From positions 16,387 to 80,386 of the forward strand of contig JAFMCL010000009.1 in NCBI GenBank assembly GCA_017857815.1: DNA of 64,000 nucleotides, given 5' to 3'. Below the pieces are notes generated by a model. The model was not told where the DNA came from, made no database searches, and worked only from the letters and a program-made list of their open reading frames with translations. The position numbers were made by a program, and so were the translations under genes. Each line of letters begins with the position of its first letter. Positions within the stretch are counted from its first letter, which is position 1. Origin of the DNA: Flavobacteriaceae bacterium. GTDB taxonomy: Bacteria > Bacteroidota > Bacteroidia > Flavobacteriales > Flavobacteriaceae. This document shows positions 8,171 through 19,555 of the stretch, piece after piece.

Positions 8171-10022
8171 TAAATGGTTTTCCTGAATAGGGTTTTTTGT
8201 ACTCCTCTAATAGGGTTCCTTCTATCATTCGGGTCTCGAGCCACTTTCGTTTAATTTCTTTATTTAGATATTTCTCAATCATCAAACTTGCAATAGGAGC
8301 TGCCCATCGTCCTCCCCAATATCCATTTTCTACAAAAACAGCGATCGCAATTTTAGGATCATCTTTTGGCGCAAAAGCAATAAACATAGAATGATCTGTA
8401 AGTTGGGTTTTTACGCCATCAATTTTAACAAAGTTCTCAACGGTTCCAGTTTTACCACAAACGGCTATTCCTGGGATTTTTGCAATTCTAGCAGTTCCCA
8501 TTTCCACGACTTTGTGCATCCCTTCAATGACGGTTTCAAAATGAATGGAATCTATTGATGTAGTATTTTTCGAATAGTTTTTCGGGAGAAGATCTCCACT
8601 TATAGATTTCACAAAATGCGGGGTGTAGAAATAACCTCTGTTGGCAATTGCTGCAGTGAAATTGGCCATTTGAATGGGTGTGGTTAAAATTTCCCCTTGA
8701 CCAATTGCATTTGAAATAACAGTAGCAGATCTCCATCTGCCTTTTTTGTACCAAAAATCATAATAAGAAGCATCAGGGATAAATCCCTTTTTTCCTGAGG
8801 GGAGGTCGTACCCTAAAAAATTACCAAACCCAAAACTCTTAACATGCTTATTCCAAATATCCATTCCTTCTGCAGTGCTTTCGCCTGCTTCATCAATGAT
8901 TTTTCTGTAAGTGTTTGCGAAATAAGTATTACAAGATTTATAAATTCCTTTTATAAGATTGTTCTGGGTGCCATAAGCACAGTGACATTCCATAAATATT
9001 CCTCTTGCATAGAAATGACCATGATTGCATAAATAAGTGGTGTTTGGAGTAATTACATTTTCTTGAAGTGCAATCAAAGCGTTTAATGTTTTGAATGGAG
9101 ATCCTGGTGGATACTGCGCCTGAAGACCGCGATCAAATAGTGGCTTTGCCAAGGTATCTAACGCTAGTTTTCGATAATTTTCAGATCTCTCTCTGCCTAG
9201 CAATAAATTAGGATCATAACTAGGGGCAGAAATCAAAGTGAGCACTTCTCCAGTTTTAGGTTCTATTGATACAATACCCCCTCTTTTATTTTGCATGAGC
9301 AATTCTCCATATTTCTGAAGTTCAGAATCTATCGAAAGAGTCAGATTTTTTGCACCTTTTGATTCTTCGTCATACTTTCCGTCTTCAAGAGATCCAATGA
9401 TTCTATTAAAACGATCTTTTTGAAAAAACTTTTTCCCTTTAACCCCTCTAAGTTGACTTTCATAAAATTCTTCAACTCCTTGTCTCCCGATGAGTTCCCC
9501 AAGGGTATAATAGTCATTTTTTTTAAGATCATTTTTACTTACCTCACTGACATATCCTAAAAGATTTGCTGCAATTGAATCTTGATATTTTCTGATTGAC
9601 TTTTTCTGTAAGAAAAACCCCTTAAACTTCCATATTTTTTCTTGAATAGTAGCATGGTCTTTTTTTGATACTTGACTTACAATTATTGAAGGTAATTTTA
9701 TTGAGAATCTTTTCGCTTGCTTTAGTTTAACTTCTAACTCAGTTTTTTCAATGCCGATCAATTGACACAATTCAAGTGTATCAAATACCCTTAAGTTTTC
9801 TGGGATAAGCATTAAGTCATAAACAGGTTGATTTGAAACCATTAGTTTTTGATTCCTGTCATAGATGTATCCTCTTTCAGGAAAAATAAGTTTTTCAACT
9901 ACTGCATTATTGTCAGAAAGAAGTTTGTAGGAGGAATTGATCAACTGAAGGCTGATGAGTTTAAAAACAAAAACTAAGGAGGTTATCAGAGTGACTCCTA
10001 TTAAAAAATACTTTCTAATCAT
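8157..10022 (-). CDS. mrdA: Penicillin-binding protein 2 (transpeptidase of the elongasome)
   Basis: This 621-residue class B PBP has an N-terminal membrane anchor (residues 5-25), a PBP dimerisation domain with FPERGYIYDRN, and a C-terminal transpeptidase domain. The active-site SxxK is Ser308-Pro-Phe-Lys311 within YPPGSPFKTLNAL, and the KTG motif is CGKTGTVEN. It crosslinks new peptidoglycan with RodA. It overlaps mreD upstream by 8 bases and rodA downstream by 14. Proline in the SPFK motif is a small deviation from the commoner STFK; the serine and lysine are intact. Confidence 0.95.
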   Translation of the reverse strand: MIRKYFLIGVTLITSLVFVFKLISLQLINSSYKLLSDNNAVVEKLIFPERGYIYDRNQKLMVSNQPVYDLMLIPENLRVFDTLELCQLIGIEKTELEVKLKQAKRFSIKLPSIIVSQVSKKDHATIQEKIWKFKGFFLQKKSIRKYQDSIAANLLGYVSEVSKNDLKKNDYYTLGELIGRQGVEEFYESQLRGVKGKKFFQKDRFNRIIGSLEDGKYDEESKGAKNLTLSIDSELQKYGELLMQNKRGGIVSIEPKTGEVLTLISAPSYDPNLLLGRERSENYRKLALDTLAKPLFDRGLQAQYPPGSPFKTLNALIALQENVITPNTTYLCNHGHFYARGIFMECHCAYGTQNNLIKGIYKSCNTYFANTYRKIIDEAGESTAEGMDIWNKHVKSFGFGNFLGYDLPSGKKGFIPDASYYDFWYKKGRWRSATVISNAIGQGEILTTPIQMANFTAAIANRGYFYTPHFVKSISGDLLPKNYSKNTTSIDSIHFETVIEGMHKVVEMGTARIAKIPGIAVCGKTGTVENFVKIDGVKTQLTDHSMFIAFAPKDDPKIAIAVFVENGYWGGRWAAPIASLMIEKYLNKEIKRKWLETRMIEGTLLEEYKKPYSGKPFSVNE

Positions 10023-10521
10023 GTCTCGTTTTGAAAAAACCTAAGGATATCCACAACAAGATAAATGAAAAAATGCTTGTAATTAAAGTGTATTTAAAAA
10101 TTATGGAAATACTTTTCAGATTAAAGTAAACCACAATAAATAAAATAAGATGATGAATAAATACCATCAGTACTAAATAAAGCAATCGATTGGACAAGGA
10201 GGTGCCCCTAACCATACCCATAGAAATGTCAGAGTTAACCCCAAATGAAAATTGGATGATATAAGGCCTTAAAAAAGCTATTGCAAGTGACGCAATCATA
10301 TGTCCTCCTGCACCATGTGAAAGTAAATCTAGAAGAAACCCCATTAGGAATCCAATCAAAATAAGTAATGTAGGGTTATTGTCAAAACGATAAGTTATCA
10401 AAAAGAGTAGATAAATATAGGGGTTAAGGAAGCCAAATAAATTTACGTTATTTAACAAAAAAACCTGCAATAAAATCAGTAAGATAAATTGAAGAAAAGA
10501 CTTTGTGTTACTTTGAAACAT
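10015..10521 (-). CDS. mreD: Rod-shape determining protein MreD
   Basis: This 168-residue integral membrane protein has about five helices and sits between mreC and the PBP2 gene with overlaps on both sides (14 and 8 bases). Sequence conservation in MreD is low, but the block FLMGFLLDLLSHGAGGHM matches the family's GFxxDxxS/GxxG region. Position and topology make the call secure. It works in the MreBCD complex that positions cell-wall synthesis. Confidence 0.9.
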   Translation of the reverse strand: MFQSNTKSFLQFILLILLQVFLLNNVNLFGFLNPYIYLLFLITYRFDNNPTLLILIGFLMGFLLDLLSHGAGGHMIASLAIAFLRPYIIQFSFGVNSDISMGMVRGTSLSNRLLYLVLMVFIHHLILFIVVYFNLKSISIIFKYTLITSIFSFILLWISLGFFKTRHD

Positions 10522-11323
10522 CGCCGGTCAATTTTTTTATTTCGTCCAAATCTTTATTTTTGATGACGTATGCAAATTCTTTTTGGGTCAAATTACTAAA
10601 CAAATCCACCTCGATCTGATAATAACCTTCCGTCTTGGGTTGAACAAATTTGGAAACAACTCCGATTGGTATTCCAAAAGGAAAATAAGCCGACATTCCT
10701 CCAGTCACAATTGTGTCCCCAACAGAAACCGAATTGATGATGGAAATGTCATCTAGTATCATTTTTTTAGGATGAATACCAGGCCACACAAGTGATCCAT
10801 AAGCTCCATTTTTCTTAAAGCTAACATTTATTTTTATCTCTTGATGTAAAATAGAAATCACGCTCGAATGATGGGCTCTCGTTTCATTGACAATCCCAAT
10901 GACTCCGTCGGTTGAAATAACCCCCATATCCTCCATCACACCATCTTCATACCCTTTGTTTATGATCAAATAATTATTGGCTTTATTAAAGCTATTCTTA
11001 ATAATTTTGGCACTTGTTACTTCAAAATTAAAAGTATCAAGTGTTTTTTGTTTAAGAATTTGATTCTGGAAATAAATGATTTCTAAAGCTTTAAGCTTAT
11101 TATTTTCTTTAACAAGATCTGCGTTAATTTTCTTAAGATTGAAGTAGTCAGAAATCCCTTTTGAGACACCGTATAAATTAGATGAAATACCTAGACCTAT
11201 TGCGCTAAAAACACTCTTGTGATAAAAGCTTCGTTGGTTTACGATTAAGAAGGAAATAAACAACAGCCCTAGAAAAAGCGAAGTGTTTTTGTACTTCAAC
11301 AGGGCATTGAAAATCTGCCGCAT
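10508..11323 (-). CDS. mreC: Rod-shape determining protein MreC
   Basis: This 271-residue bitopic protein has a short cytoplasmic tail, one membrane helix (about residues 15-32), a coiled coil (about 63-95) and a periplasmic beta-domain region with NKGYEDGVMEDMGVIS and GIVNETRAHHSSV, typical of MreC. It links MreB filaments to PBP2. It follows mreB by 7 bases and overlaps mreD by 14. Confidence 0.95.
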   Translation of the reverse strand: MRQIFNALLKYKNTSLFLGLLFISFLIVNQRSFYHKSVFSAIGLGISSNLYGVSKGISDYFNLKKINADLVKENNKLKALEIIYFQNQILKQKTLDTFNFEVTSAKIIKNSFNKANNYLIINKGYEDGVMEDMGVISTDGVIGIVNETRAHHSSVISILHQEIKINVSFKKNGAYGSLVWPGIHPKKMILDDISIINSVSVGDTIVTGGMSAYFPFGIPIGVVSKFVQPKTEGYYQIEVDLFSNLTQKEFAYVIKNKDLDEIKKLTGDVSK

Positions 11324-11330
11324 AAAGTAT

Positions 11331-12362
11331 TTATTTAATCAAAATATTTTTAAAACGATCAAGGTTTTTTAAAGTAATTCCAGTTCCCCTAACAACAGCT
11401 TGTAGCGGATCCTCTGCAATATAAACTGGTAAATCAGTTTTCCTGGAAAGGCGCACATCTAGTCCTCTAAGCAGGGCACCGCCCCCGGCTAAATATATTC
11501 CAGTATTATAAATATCAGCAGCTAACTCAGGTGGGGTTTGAGAAAGCGCCTCCATAATAGCGTCTTCAATTCTAATGATTGATTTATCAAGTGCTTTTGC
11601 AATTTCAATATAGGATACCATGGTTTGTTTTGGTTTTCCCGTCACTAAGTCACGACCTTGTACAGACATGTCTTCCGGAGGGTTTTCAAGATCCTCTATG
11701 ACAGCACCGATCATGATCTTTATTTTTTCAGCAGTTCGTTCTCCAATATAAAGGTTGTGTTTGCTTCGCATGAAGTTAATGATGTCATTCGTAAAAACAT
11801 CCCCAGCGATTTTAACAGATTTATCGCAAACAATTCCTGAAAGTGCAATAACTGCAATTTCGGTAGTCCCTCCTCCAATATCTACGATCATGTTTCCCTT
11901 TGGTTGCATGATGTCAATTCCAATTCCAATGGCCGCTGCCATCGGTTCGTGAATTAAATAAACTTCTTTTCCGTTTACTCGTTCAGCAGATTCCTTAACA
12001 GCTCGCATTTCTACTTCTGTTATGCCAGAAGGAATGCAAATAACCATCCGTAAGGAAGGCGTAAAAAATCTATTTTTAAGTGTGGGTATGCTTTTAATCA
12101 ACGTATTGATCATTTGCTCAGAAGCATTAAAGTCAGCAATGACACCATCCTTAAGAGGTCGGATGGTTTTTATATTTTCATGAGTTTTACCCTGCATCAT
12201 GCTCGCTTCATTACCAATGGCAATTATTTTGCCAGTAGTTCGATCAATTGCAACGATAGAAGGACTATCCACAACAACTTTATCATTGTGAATAATTAGG
12301 GTATTTGCGGTTCCAAGATCAATCGCGATTTCTTCTGTCAGAAAGCCCAAGAAGTTTTTCAT
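11331..12362 (-). CDS. mreB: Rod-shape determining protein MreB (bacterial actin)
   Basis: This 343-residue actin-fold ATPase polymerises under the inner membrane to guide lateral wall synthesis. Visible motifs are IAIDLGTANTLI (phosphate 1), IVDIGGGTTEIAVIAL (phosphate 2) and YLAGGGALLRGLD (adenosine). Length matches the family. It follows purH by 24 bases on the same strand, so wall-shape genes may be read through from the purine gene, an arrangement often seen in Flavobacteriia. Confidence 0.97.
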   Translation of the reverse strand: MKNFLGFLTEEIAIDLGTANTLIIHNDKVVVDSPSIVAIDRTTGKIIAIGNEASMMQGKTHENIKTIRPLKDGVIADFNASEQMINTLIKSIPTLKNRFFTPSLRMVICIPSGITEVEMRAVKESAERVNGKEVYLIHEPMAAAIGIGIDIMQPKGNMIVDIGGGTTEIAVIALSGIVCDKSVKIAGDVFTNDIINFMRSKHNLYIGERTAEKIKIMIGAVIEDLENPPEDMSVQGRDLVTGKPKQTMVSYIEIAKALDKSIIRIEDAIMEALSQTPPELAADIYNTGIYLAGGGALLRGLDVRLSRKTDLPVYIAEDPLQAVVRGTGITLKNLDRFKNILIK

Positions 12363-12386
12363 TCGTTTTTGTTAAAGGTATAAAAA

Positions 12387-13910
12387 TTAATGTTTAAAAT
12401 GACGTGTTCCTGTCAACACCATTGATAATTTGTTTTCGTTACAAAAATCAATTGAAAGATGATCTTTAATTGAACCACCTGGCTGTAAAACAGATCTTAT
12501 TCCAGCGTTGTATGCGATTTCGACACAATCCGGAAAAGGGAAAAAAGCATCACTTGCCATGACCGAATCATTAAGGTCAAACTTGAAATGAATCGCCTTT
12601 TCAATCGAATGATTTAAGGCGTCTACACGTGAAGTTTGTCCAGTTCCTGAAGCCAATAGCTGCTTGTTTTTGACCAATACAATTGTGTTTGATTTCGTGT
12701 GTTTACATATTTTAGAGGCAAAAAGAAGGTCATCGATTTGATCCTGTGAAGGTTTAAGTTCAGTAATCATGTTCAAATCATTAACTGCATCTGTTTTATT
12801 GTCCCTTTCTTGCTGTAGCACACCATTTAAACAGCTTCTAAAGGTCGAGGAAGGCAATTCAGTTCCTTTCTGAATGAGTAAAATACGATTCTTTTTTTGT
12901 TTGAGGATACTTAGGGCATCATCGCTAAAGGAAGGCGCAATTACTACTTCACAGAACAGTGAATGAATTTCGGTAGCCGTTTCAGTGTCAATTTCTTTGT
13001 TAGCAATCAATACTCCTCCAAAAGCAGATACAGGATCACCGGCTAAGGCGTCAACATAAGCTTGTTTTAGGGTTTTCCTTTGAGCAAATCCACAAGCATT
13101 GTTATGTTTTAAGATCGCAAAAGTGGGATCTTCATCATAGAATTCAACAATTAAATTAACGGCAGCATCAATGTCAAGAAGATTGTTGTAGGAAATTTCT
13201 TTTCCGTGAACTTGCTCCAGTAAGTCCCCCAAAGGTCCAAAAAAGTAACCCTCCTGATGAGGATTCTCCCCATAGCGCAATCGTTTAGATTCTTTAATAC
13301 TTAATTTAAGAACCGTTTTTTCTTCGTTAAAATAATTGAAAATCGCTGAATCATAGTGAGAAGAAGTTTGGAACGCTTTGGTAGAAAAATATTTTCTATC
13401 GCTCAGTTCTAGACTTCCATCTTTTGTCGTTATTAAATTTAAAAACTCATCATAATCATTCTTGTCAGAAACACAGATTACATCTTTAAAGTTTTTTGCA
13501 GCTGCACGAATTAAAGCAATTCCTCCGATATCAATTTTCTCTACAATATCCTCTTCCGATGCCCCAGTAGCTACTGTGTCTTCAAAAGGATAGAGGTCAA
13601 CAATTACAAGATCAATTTGAGGAATCTCATAAGCCTCAAGAGCTTCAATATCCTTGGGTTCTTCCTGTCGGTTAAGAATTCCACCAAATATTTTAGGATG
13701 AAGTGTTTTCACTCTTCCTCCTAGAATTGAAGGATAGCCCGTTACATCTTCTACAGCCACAACGTCATATCCCAAATCACGGATGAAACTTTCGGTTCCT
13801 CCTGTCGAATAAAACGTTACTCCCATTTTATTCAATTCATGAATAATTGGTGCCAATCCAGTTTTATCAAAAACAGAGATTAGTGCGGAAGAAATTTTCT
13901 TTTGGCTCAT
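12387..13910 (-). CDS. purH: Bifunctional AICAR formyltransferase / IMP cyclohydrolase
   Basis: This 507-residue PurH performs the last two steps of IMP synthesis. The N-terminal MGS-like cyclohydrolase domain (about 1-190) shows SALISVFDKTGL, FYSTGGTESFIRD and LGGRVKTLHPKI. The C-terminal transformylase shows LRYGENPHQEG, LKHNNACGFA and SDAFFPFPDCVEIA. Length is typical. It is the first gene of the minus-strand purH-mreBCD-PBP2-rodA run; the 253-base divergent gap to 14164 should hold its promoter. Confidence 0.97.
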   Translation of the reverse strand: MSQKKISSALISVFDKTGLAPIIHELNKMGVTFYSTGGTESFIRDLGYDVVAVEDVTGYPSILGGRVKTLHPKIFGGILNRQEEPKDIEALEAYEIPQIDLVIVDLYPFEDTVATGASEEDIVEKIDIGGIALIRAAAKNFKDVICVSDKNDYDEFLNLITTKDGSLELSDRKYFSTKAFQTSSHYDSAIFNYFNEEKTVLKLSIKESKRLRYGENPHQEGYFFGPLGDLLEQVHGKEISYNNLLDIDAAVNLIVEFYDEDPTFAILKHNNACGFAQRKTLKQAYVDALAGDPVSAFGGVLIANKEIDTETATEIHSLFCEVVIAPSFSDDALSILKQKKNRILLIQKGTELPSSTFRSCLNGVLQQERDNKTDAVNDLNMITELKPSQDQIDDLLFASKICKHTKSNTIVLVKNKQLLASGTGQTSRVDALNHSIEKAIHFKFDLNDSVMASDAFFPFPDCVEIAYNAGIRSVLQPGGSIKDHLSIDFCNENKLSMVLTGTRHFKH

Positions 13911-14163
13911 AATTTTACTTTATTTTTTTCTTAGCCTCTACTGAGGATAAATTATTTGAAAAACGGATGCATCTAGAATAATTGAAAGATGACATATGGA
14001 CGAACCATATTTGTTAGATTAAAATCATTAAAAAATTAATAGCTTTTAAGTACTTTAGCTAAATATAGCTCGAATGTTGTTTTAGCAAAAATATTAAAAA
14101 ACATCAAAGAGAATCTATCTTTTTTATTAATATTTTAATTCGTCCAATTTCAATTCAATTCAA

Positions 14164-14877
14164 ATGAATCAAAGATTAAAAATAAGTGGGATGACTTGCG
14201 GAAATTGCAAAAGTAGCGTCCTTGAAAAGCTGTCTTTTTTTAAAGAAATTAATGTAGCCAAAATTGATTTAAGCTCAGGTATTACGGATTTAGAAGTGAC
14301 TCAAAAAATATCCTTAAACTTAATTAACGAGCAACTAAATCCAAAATATAAAGCCGAAAAGGTCATTGAAAGCAAAAGTTTTGATAGCGGTACTGAATTT
14401 TCTGAATCCAAATGGAGACTGTTGTTTCCTTTGTTTTTGATTTTTGGTTACCTTATCGCTGGAACCTTTTATCTTCAAAAAGAATTATTAACCATCGAAG
14501 GATTCATGTATGATTTTATGGGTTTGTTTTTTATCGTTTTTAGTTTTTTCAAGTTCCTTGATTACAATGGATTTCCAGCATCTTTTGCCCAATACGACCC
14601 TTTGGCAAAAAAAAGTCTTCTGTATGCCAAAGTTTATCCATTTTTAGAAGCAGTACTTGGGGTCCTTTTTTTAATGCGCTGGAAATTAGACATCGCCTTG
14701 TGGGTTACGTTGATTGTATTGTCGATCACTACTATTGGCGTTTTACTTTCTTTATTAAACAAAAATAAAATTACATGCGCTTGTCTCGGTACAGCTTTGA
14801 AGCTTCCCATGTCTGAAGCAACTTTAATCGAAAATGTCATTATGTTAATCATGTGCGTTTCAATGTTAATTAACTAA
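14164..14877 (+). CDS. HMA-domain fused to a MauE/DoxX-like membrane protein (putative metal trafficking)
   Basis: In this 237-residue protein, residues 1-65 form a heavy-metal-associated domain with MTCGNC (Cys12, Cys15). The rest has about four to five membrane helices from residue 80, ending near a conserved-looking CACLG. HMA domains bind Cu(I) or similar soft metals. The membrane part resembles MauE/DoxX-type proteins. It is the first gene of a three-gene operon with a TonB receptor (28 bases downstream) and a secreted HMA protein. The idea that it carries metal to or through the inner membrane is inference; the metal is unknown, with copper the best guess. Confidence 0.8.
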   Translation: MNQRLKISGMTCGNCKSSVLEKLSFFKEINVAKIDLSSGITDLEVTQKISLNLINEQLNPKYKAEKVIESKSFDSGTEFSESKWRLLFPLFLIFGYLIAGTFYLQKELLTIEGFMYDFMGLFFIVFSFFKFLDYNGFPASFAQYDPLAKKSLLYAKVYPFLEAVLGVLFLMRWKLDIALWVTLIVLSITTIGVLLSLLNKNKITCACLGTALKLPMSEATLIENVIMLIMCVSMLIN

Positions 14878-14905
14878 TTTTGTTTAAAACGTTGAAAAAT
14901 AAATC

Positions 14906-17134
14906 ATGAAAATACAGGTCGTGATTTTGTGCCTAAGTTGGGTGGTAACTTTTTCGCAGGACAATCTTTCTGGAACAATTAAGTATAAAGAAAATAATAA
15001 AATCATCCCTTTAGCGGGTACAAATCTTTATTGGGAAAACACCTTTAAAGGTACGGTGAGCGATGGGCGGGGTAGGTTTGCCTTAGAAAGAGATTCGAAT
15101 AGTAATGTATTGATAATTAGTCATTTAGGGTTTAAAACAGATACCCTGATCGTGAATTCCAACGAAAGACTTGATCATTTCTTAACTCCAGATGATGAAG
15201 ACGAATTGGAGGAGGTTACGCTTATACAACGCAGAAAATCTTTACAGAAATCTTTTATTGAAACACAAAACATCACAAAAGTGAGTAGCGCCGAGTTGCT
15301 CAAGGCAGCATGTTGTAATCTTTCAGAAAGTTTTGAAACCAATCCTGCCATCGATGTAAACTTTTCGGATGCTTTGACAGGAACCAAGCAGATCAAAATG
15401 TTAGGACTTTCGAGTCCCTATTTACTGATTTCTGAAGAAAATATTCCTATGGTTCGGGGGGCTTCTCAGGCCTATGGATTGACATTTACACCAGGAACAT
15501 GGATCGAAAGTATACAAATCAGTAAAGGCGCCGGGAGTGTTACCCATGGATTTGAAAGTATCGCGGGGGAGATTAATACAGCGTTAACAAAACCATTAAC
15601 AGATGTTCCATTTTTCCTTAACCTTTTTGGCTCAGCAAACGGTCGATTCGAATTAAATTCCCATTTCAATAGGAAGTTGAGCGATCGTTTACATTTAGGG
15701 TTATACCTACACGGGAATCAAAGGAAGGAAAAGTTTGATAGAAATAAGGATGGTTTTTTGGACCAACCGCTTGCACAGCAGTTCAACATCATGAACCGTT
15801 GGCAATATGTTTTTCCTGAAAAAGGTTGGGTAAGTTTTTTGAGTTGGCGGTGGATGAATGATCAGAAACAAGGCGGGACAGTTAATTTTGAACCCCACTT
15901 AGACAGCGGAAAGACAACAAATTGGGGGAGCGAAATTAAAACTAACCGATTTGATGCCTCTTTCAAACTGGGTTATGTTTTTCCTGAACTTCCCTATCAA
16001 AGTTTTGGTTTTCAAAGTGCCTATAGTAATCATGACCAAGATTCTTACTATGGACTGCGTATTTATGACATCAATCATAAAAGTTTTTACACCAACATTT
16101 TATTTAATTCCATCATTGGGAATACACTCAATAAGTTTAAGTCTGGGATTAATTTTGGTCATGATGAATATGATGAACAAGTGAATAATTTTAATTATTT
16201 AAGGACAGACCAAAATATTGGCGCTTTCTTTGAATTTTCACATGATAATAATGAAAACTTTAGCTGGATAGGAGGGATTAGAATTGATATACACAACAGA
16301 TTGGGAACTTTTGTCACCCCCCGATTTCACCTTAAGTATTTGCCCCTCGAAAAACTCGTAATTCGATTATCAACAGGAAGCGGTCGAAAAGCTGCAAACC
16401 TATTTGCCGAAAATCAAACCTTGTTTGCAACCAATAGAAAAATCAATATAGCCAGTTCGGGAGGTCAGGTCTATGGTTTAAAACCAGAAAAAGCCTGGAA
16501 TTATGGACTGAGTCTTAGTAAATCATTTGATATAGGATCCGATGATTTAACGGTTTCAGCCGATTATTATATCACAGATTTTGTTGATCAAGTTGTTGTT
16601 GATTGGGAACAATCAGAGGAGATTTCTTTTTATAATCTAGCTGGGGATAGCAGTGCGAAAAGTTTTCAGCTTGAAGTAGATTTCTCTCATAATCTTTGGA
16701 ATTTTCGAACAGCCTACAAGAATTATGATGTTAAATTAGATTATAAAAGTGGATCGTTTCGAAAACCCTTACAAGCAAGAAATCGATTTTTTGCCAACGT
16801 AGGTTTTGAGTCTAACTTGACAGCTAAAGACCAACAATGGAGATGGGATTTGACATATCATCTGGTTGGAACCCAAAGATTGGTTGAAACGACTAGGGAT
16901 AAAGCAAATAGCTATTCTCCAAATTATTCACTTTGGAATTCACAATTAACCAGAGTTTTTTCTGAAACTTTCGAAGTATATTTGGGTGGAGAAAACATTG
17001 GAAACTATAGACAAACCAATCCTATTATTGGTGGGGAAAACCCATTTGGACCTGATTTCGATGCCTCACAAGTCTATGCACCCGTCTTTGGAAACATGAT
17101 ATACGCAGGTTTGCGTTTTAAAATTAATCCATAA
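14906..17134 (+). CDS. TonB-dependent outer-membrane receptor with CarboxypepD_reg-like domain (putative metal uptake)
   Basis: This 742-residue protein has a signal peptide (1-17), a carboxypeptidase-regulatory-like beta-sandwich (about 20-95), a plug domain (about 120-230) and a 22-strand-type barrel ending in YAGLRFKINP. The plug holds vicinal cysteines Cys136-Cys137 in LLKAACCNLSESFE, unusual for a periplasm-facing segment and suggestive of a metal thiolate site. It lies between two HMA-domain genes (28 and 17 bases), so a metal or metallophore substrate is likely. No SusD partner is present, arguing against a glycan role. The exact ligand cannot be read from the sequence. Confidence 0.88.
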   Translation: MKIQVVILCLSWVVTFSQDNLSGTIKYKENNKIIPLAGTNLYWENTFKGTVSDGRGRFALERDSNSNVLIISHLGFKTDTLIVNSNERLDHFLTPDDEDELEEVTLIQRRKSLQKSFIETQNITKVSSAELLKAACCNLSESFETNPAIDVNFSDALTGTKQIKMLGLSSPYLLISEENIPMVRGASQAYGLTFTPGTWIESIQISKGAGSVTHGFESIAGEINTALTKPLTDVPFFLNLFGSANGRFELNSHFNRKLSDRLHLGLYLHGNQRKEKFDRNKDGFLDQPLAQQFNIMNRWQYVFPEKGWVSFLSWRWMNDQKQGGTVNFEPHLDSGKTTNWGSEIKTNRFDASFKLGYVFPELPYQSFGFQSAYSNHDQDSYYGLRIYDINHKSFYTNILFNSIIGNTLNKFKSGINFGHDEYDEQVNNFNYLRTDQNIGAFFEFSHDNNENFSWIGGIRIDIHNRLGTFVTPRFHLKYLPLEKLVIRLSTGSGRKAANLFAENQTLFATNRKINIASSGGQVYGLKPEKAWNYGLSLSKSFDIGSDDLTVSADYYITDFVDQVVVDWEQSEEISFYNLAGDSSAKSFQLEVDFSHNLWNFRTAYKNYDVKLDYKSGSFRKPLQARNRFFANVGFESNLTAKDQQWRWDLTYHLVGTQRLVETTRDKANSYSPNYSLWNSQLTRVFSETFEVYLGGENIGNYRQTNPIIGGENPFGPDFDASQVYAPVFGNMIYAGLRFKINP

Positions 17135-17151
17135 TCATTAAAATTATATTT

Positions 17152-17490
17152 ATGAAAAAATTATTTTTAATCTTAATGCTACTTCCCTTGGGAATAAATG
17201 CACAAGAGAAACCAAAAAAAAACGCCAAAACCAAATTTATAGTTGTTGGAAATTGTGATGCTTGTCAAAAAAGAATTGAAAAAGCAGCCCTTTCAGTCAA
17301 AGGGGTTAAAATGGCAAAATGGGACATTCCTTCCAATGTAATTTCTATAATTTATGATCAAAGAAAAGCTCATATAGACAGTATTCATAAATCAATTTCA
17401 GCAATTGGACATGATACGGAAAAGAGTATTTCTCCGCTTGCAGTCTATAATGCATTGCCTCTGTGTTGTCAGTACATTAGAAAAGAATAG
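17152..17490 (+). CDS. Secreted HMA-domain protein (putative periplasmic metallochaperone)
   Basis: This 112-residue protein has a signal peptide (1-18, ending INAQ), a lysine-rich linker and one HMA fold. The metal loop is NCDACQ (Cys35, Cys38), so the pattern CxxC is kept although the usual MxC prefix is replaced by GNC. A second vicinal pair, Cys105-Cys106, lies near the C terminus (LPLCCQYI). It is the last gene of the operon and ends 4 bases before a strong terminator. A role in handing metal from the TonB receptor to the inner-membrane HMA protein is inferred. Confidence 0.82.
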   Translation: MKKLFLILMLLPLGINAQEKPKKNAKTKFIVVGNCDACQKRIEKAALSVKGVKMAKWDIPSNVISIIYDQRKAHIDSIHKSISAIGHDTEKSISPLAVYNALPLCCQYIRKE

Positions 17491-17493
17491 ACA

Positions 17494-17531
17494 TAAAAAA
17501 ACCCTGCTTTGTTAAAAGCAGGGTTTTTTTT
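17494..17531. terminator. Bidirectional rho-independent terminator
   Basis: A perfect stem AAACCCTGCTTT / AAAGCAGGGTTT with a GTTA loop is flanked by A-tracts on the left and T-tracts on the right. It lies between the convergent ends of the HMA gene (17490) and groEL (17547) and can serve both strands. Confidence 0.9.
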
Positions 17532-17546
17532 AATATTAAAATGGAA

Positions 17547-19199
<1,653 letters not shown>

Positions 19200-19478
19200 T
19201 TAAACAATAGCGAGAATATCGGCTTCTCTCATAATTAAATAATCGTTTCCTTCATGCTGTAGTTCAGTTCCAGAATACTTCCCATATAAAACGTTGTCTC
19301 CAACTTTTACGGTTACAGGATTTTTTTTAGTTCCAGGTCCAACAGCGACAACAACTCCTCTTTGAGGCTTCTCTTTTGCGGTATCAGGGATGATTATACC
19401 CGAAGAAGTTTTTGTTTCTGCAGCAGCAGATTCAATTAAAATTCTATCCGCAAGCGGTTGAATATTTAGTTTACTCAT
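19200..19478 (-). CDS. groES: Co-chaperonin GroES
   Basis: This 92-residue cap of GroEL shows [10 protein letters not shown] at the N terminus, the mobile-loop region [17 protein letters not shown] and the C-terminal [14 protein letters not shown] chose the ATG at 19478 because [12 protein letters not shown] is the family start. An in-frame ATG at 19547 would add 23 residues encoded by what looks like promoter DNA. Upstream lie a candidate sigma-54 element and TGTCA repeats. Confidence 0.98.
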   Translation of the reverse strand: MSKLNIQPLADRILIESAAAETKTSSGIIIPDTAKEKPQRGVVVAVGPGTKKNPVTVKVGDNVLYGKYSGTELQHEGNDYLIMREADILAIV

Positions 19479-19526
19479 TTGATTAATTTTTTTATTTAAT
19501 ATAAATTTATTAGTTGAACATAAAAT

Positions 19527-19542
19527 TCCACAAATCGTGCCA
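19527..19542 (-). promoter_or_regulatory. Candidate sigma-54 (-24/-12) promoter of groES-groEL
   Basis: On the minus strand the sequence TGGCACGATTTGTGGA closely follows the sigma-54 consensus TGGCACG-N4-TTGCA. The -24 half is perfect and the GG to GC-position spacing is right (12 bases). The -12 half is imperfect, GTGGA instead of TTGCA. The predicted start of transcription would lie about 35-40 bases before the groES ATG. This is a sequence match only. A sigma-54 activator gene lies about 1.6 kb upstream. Confidence 0.4.
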
Positions 19543-19555
19543 CCCAATTATTGTG

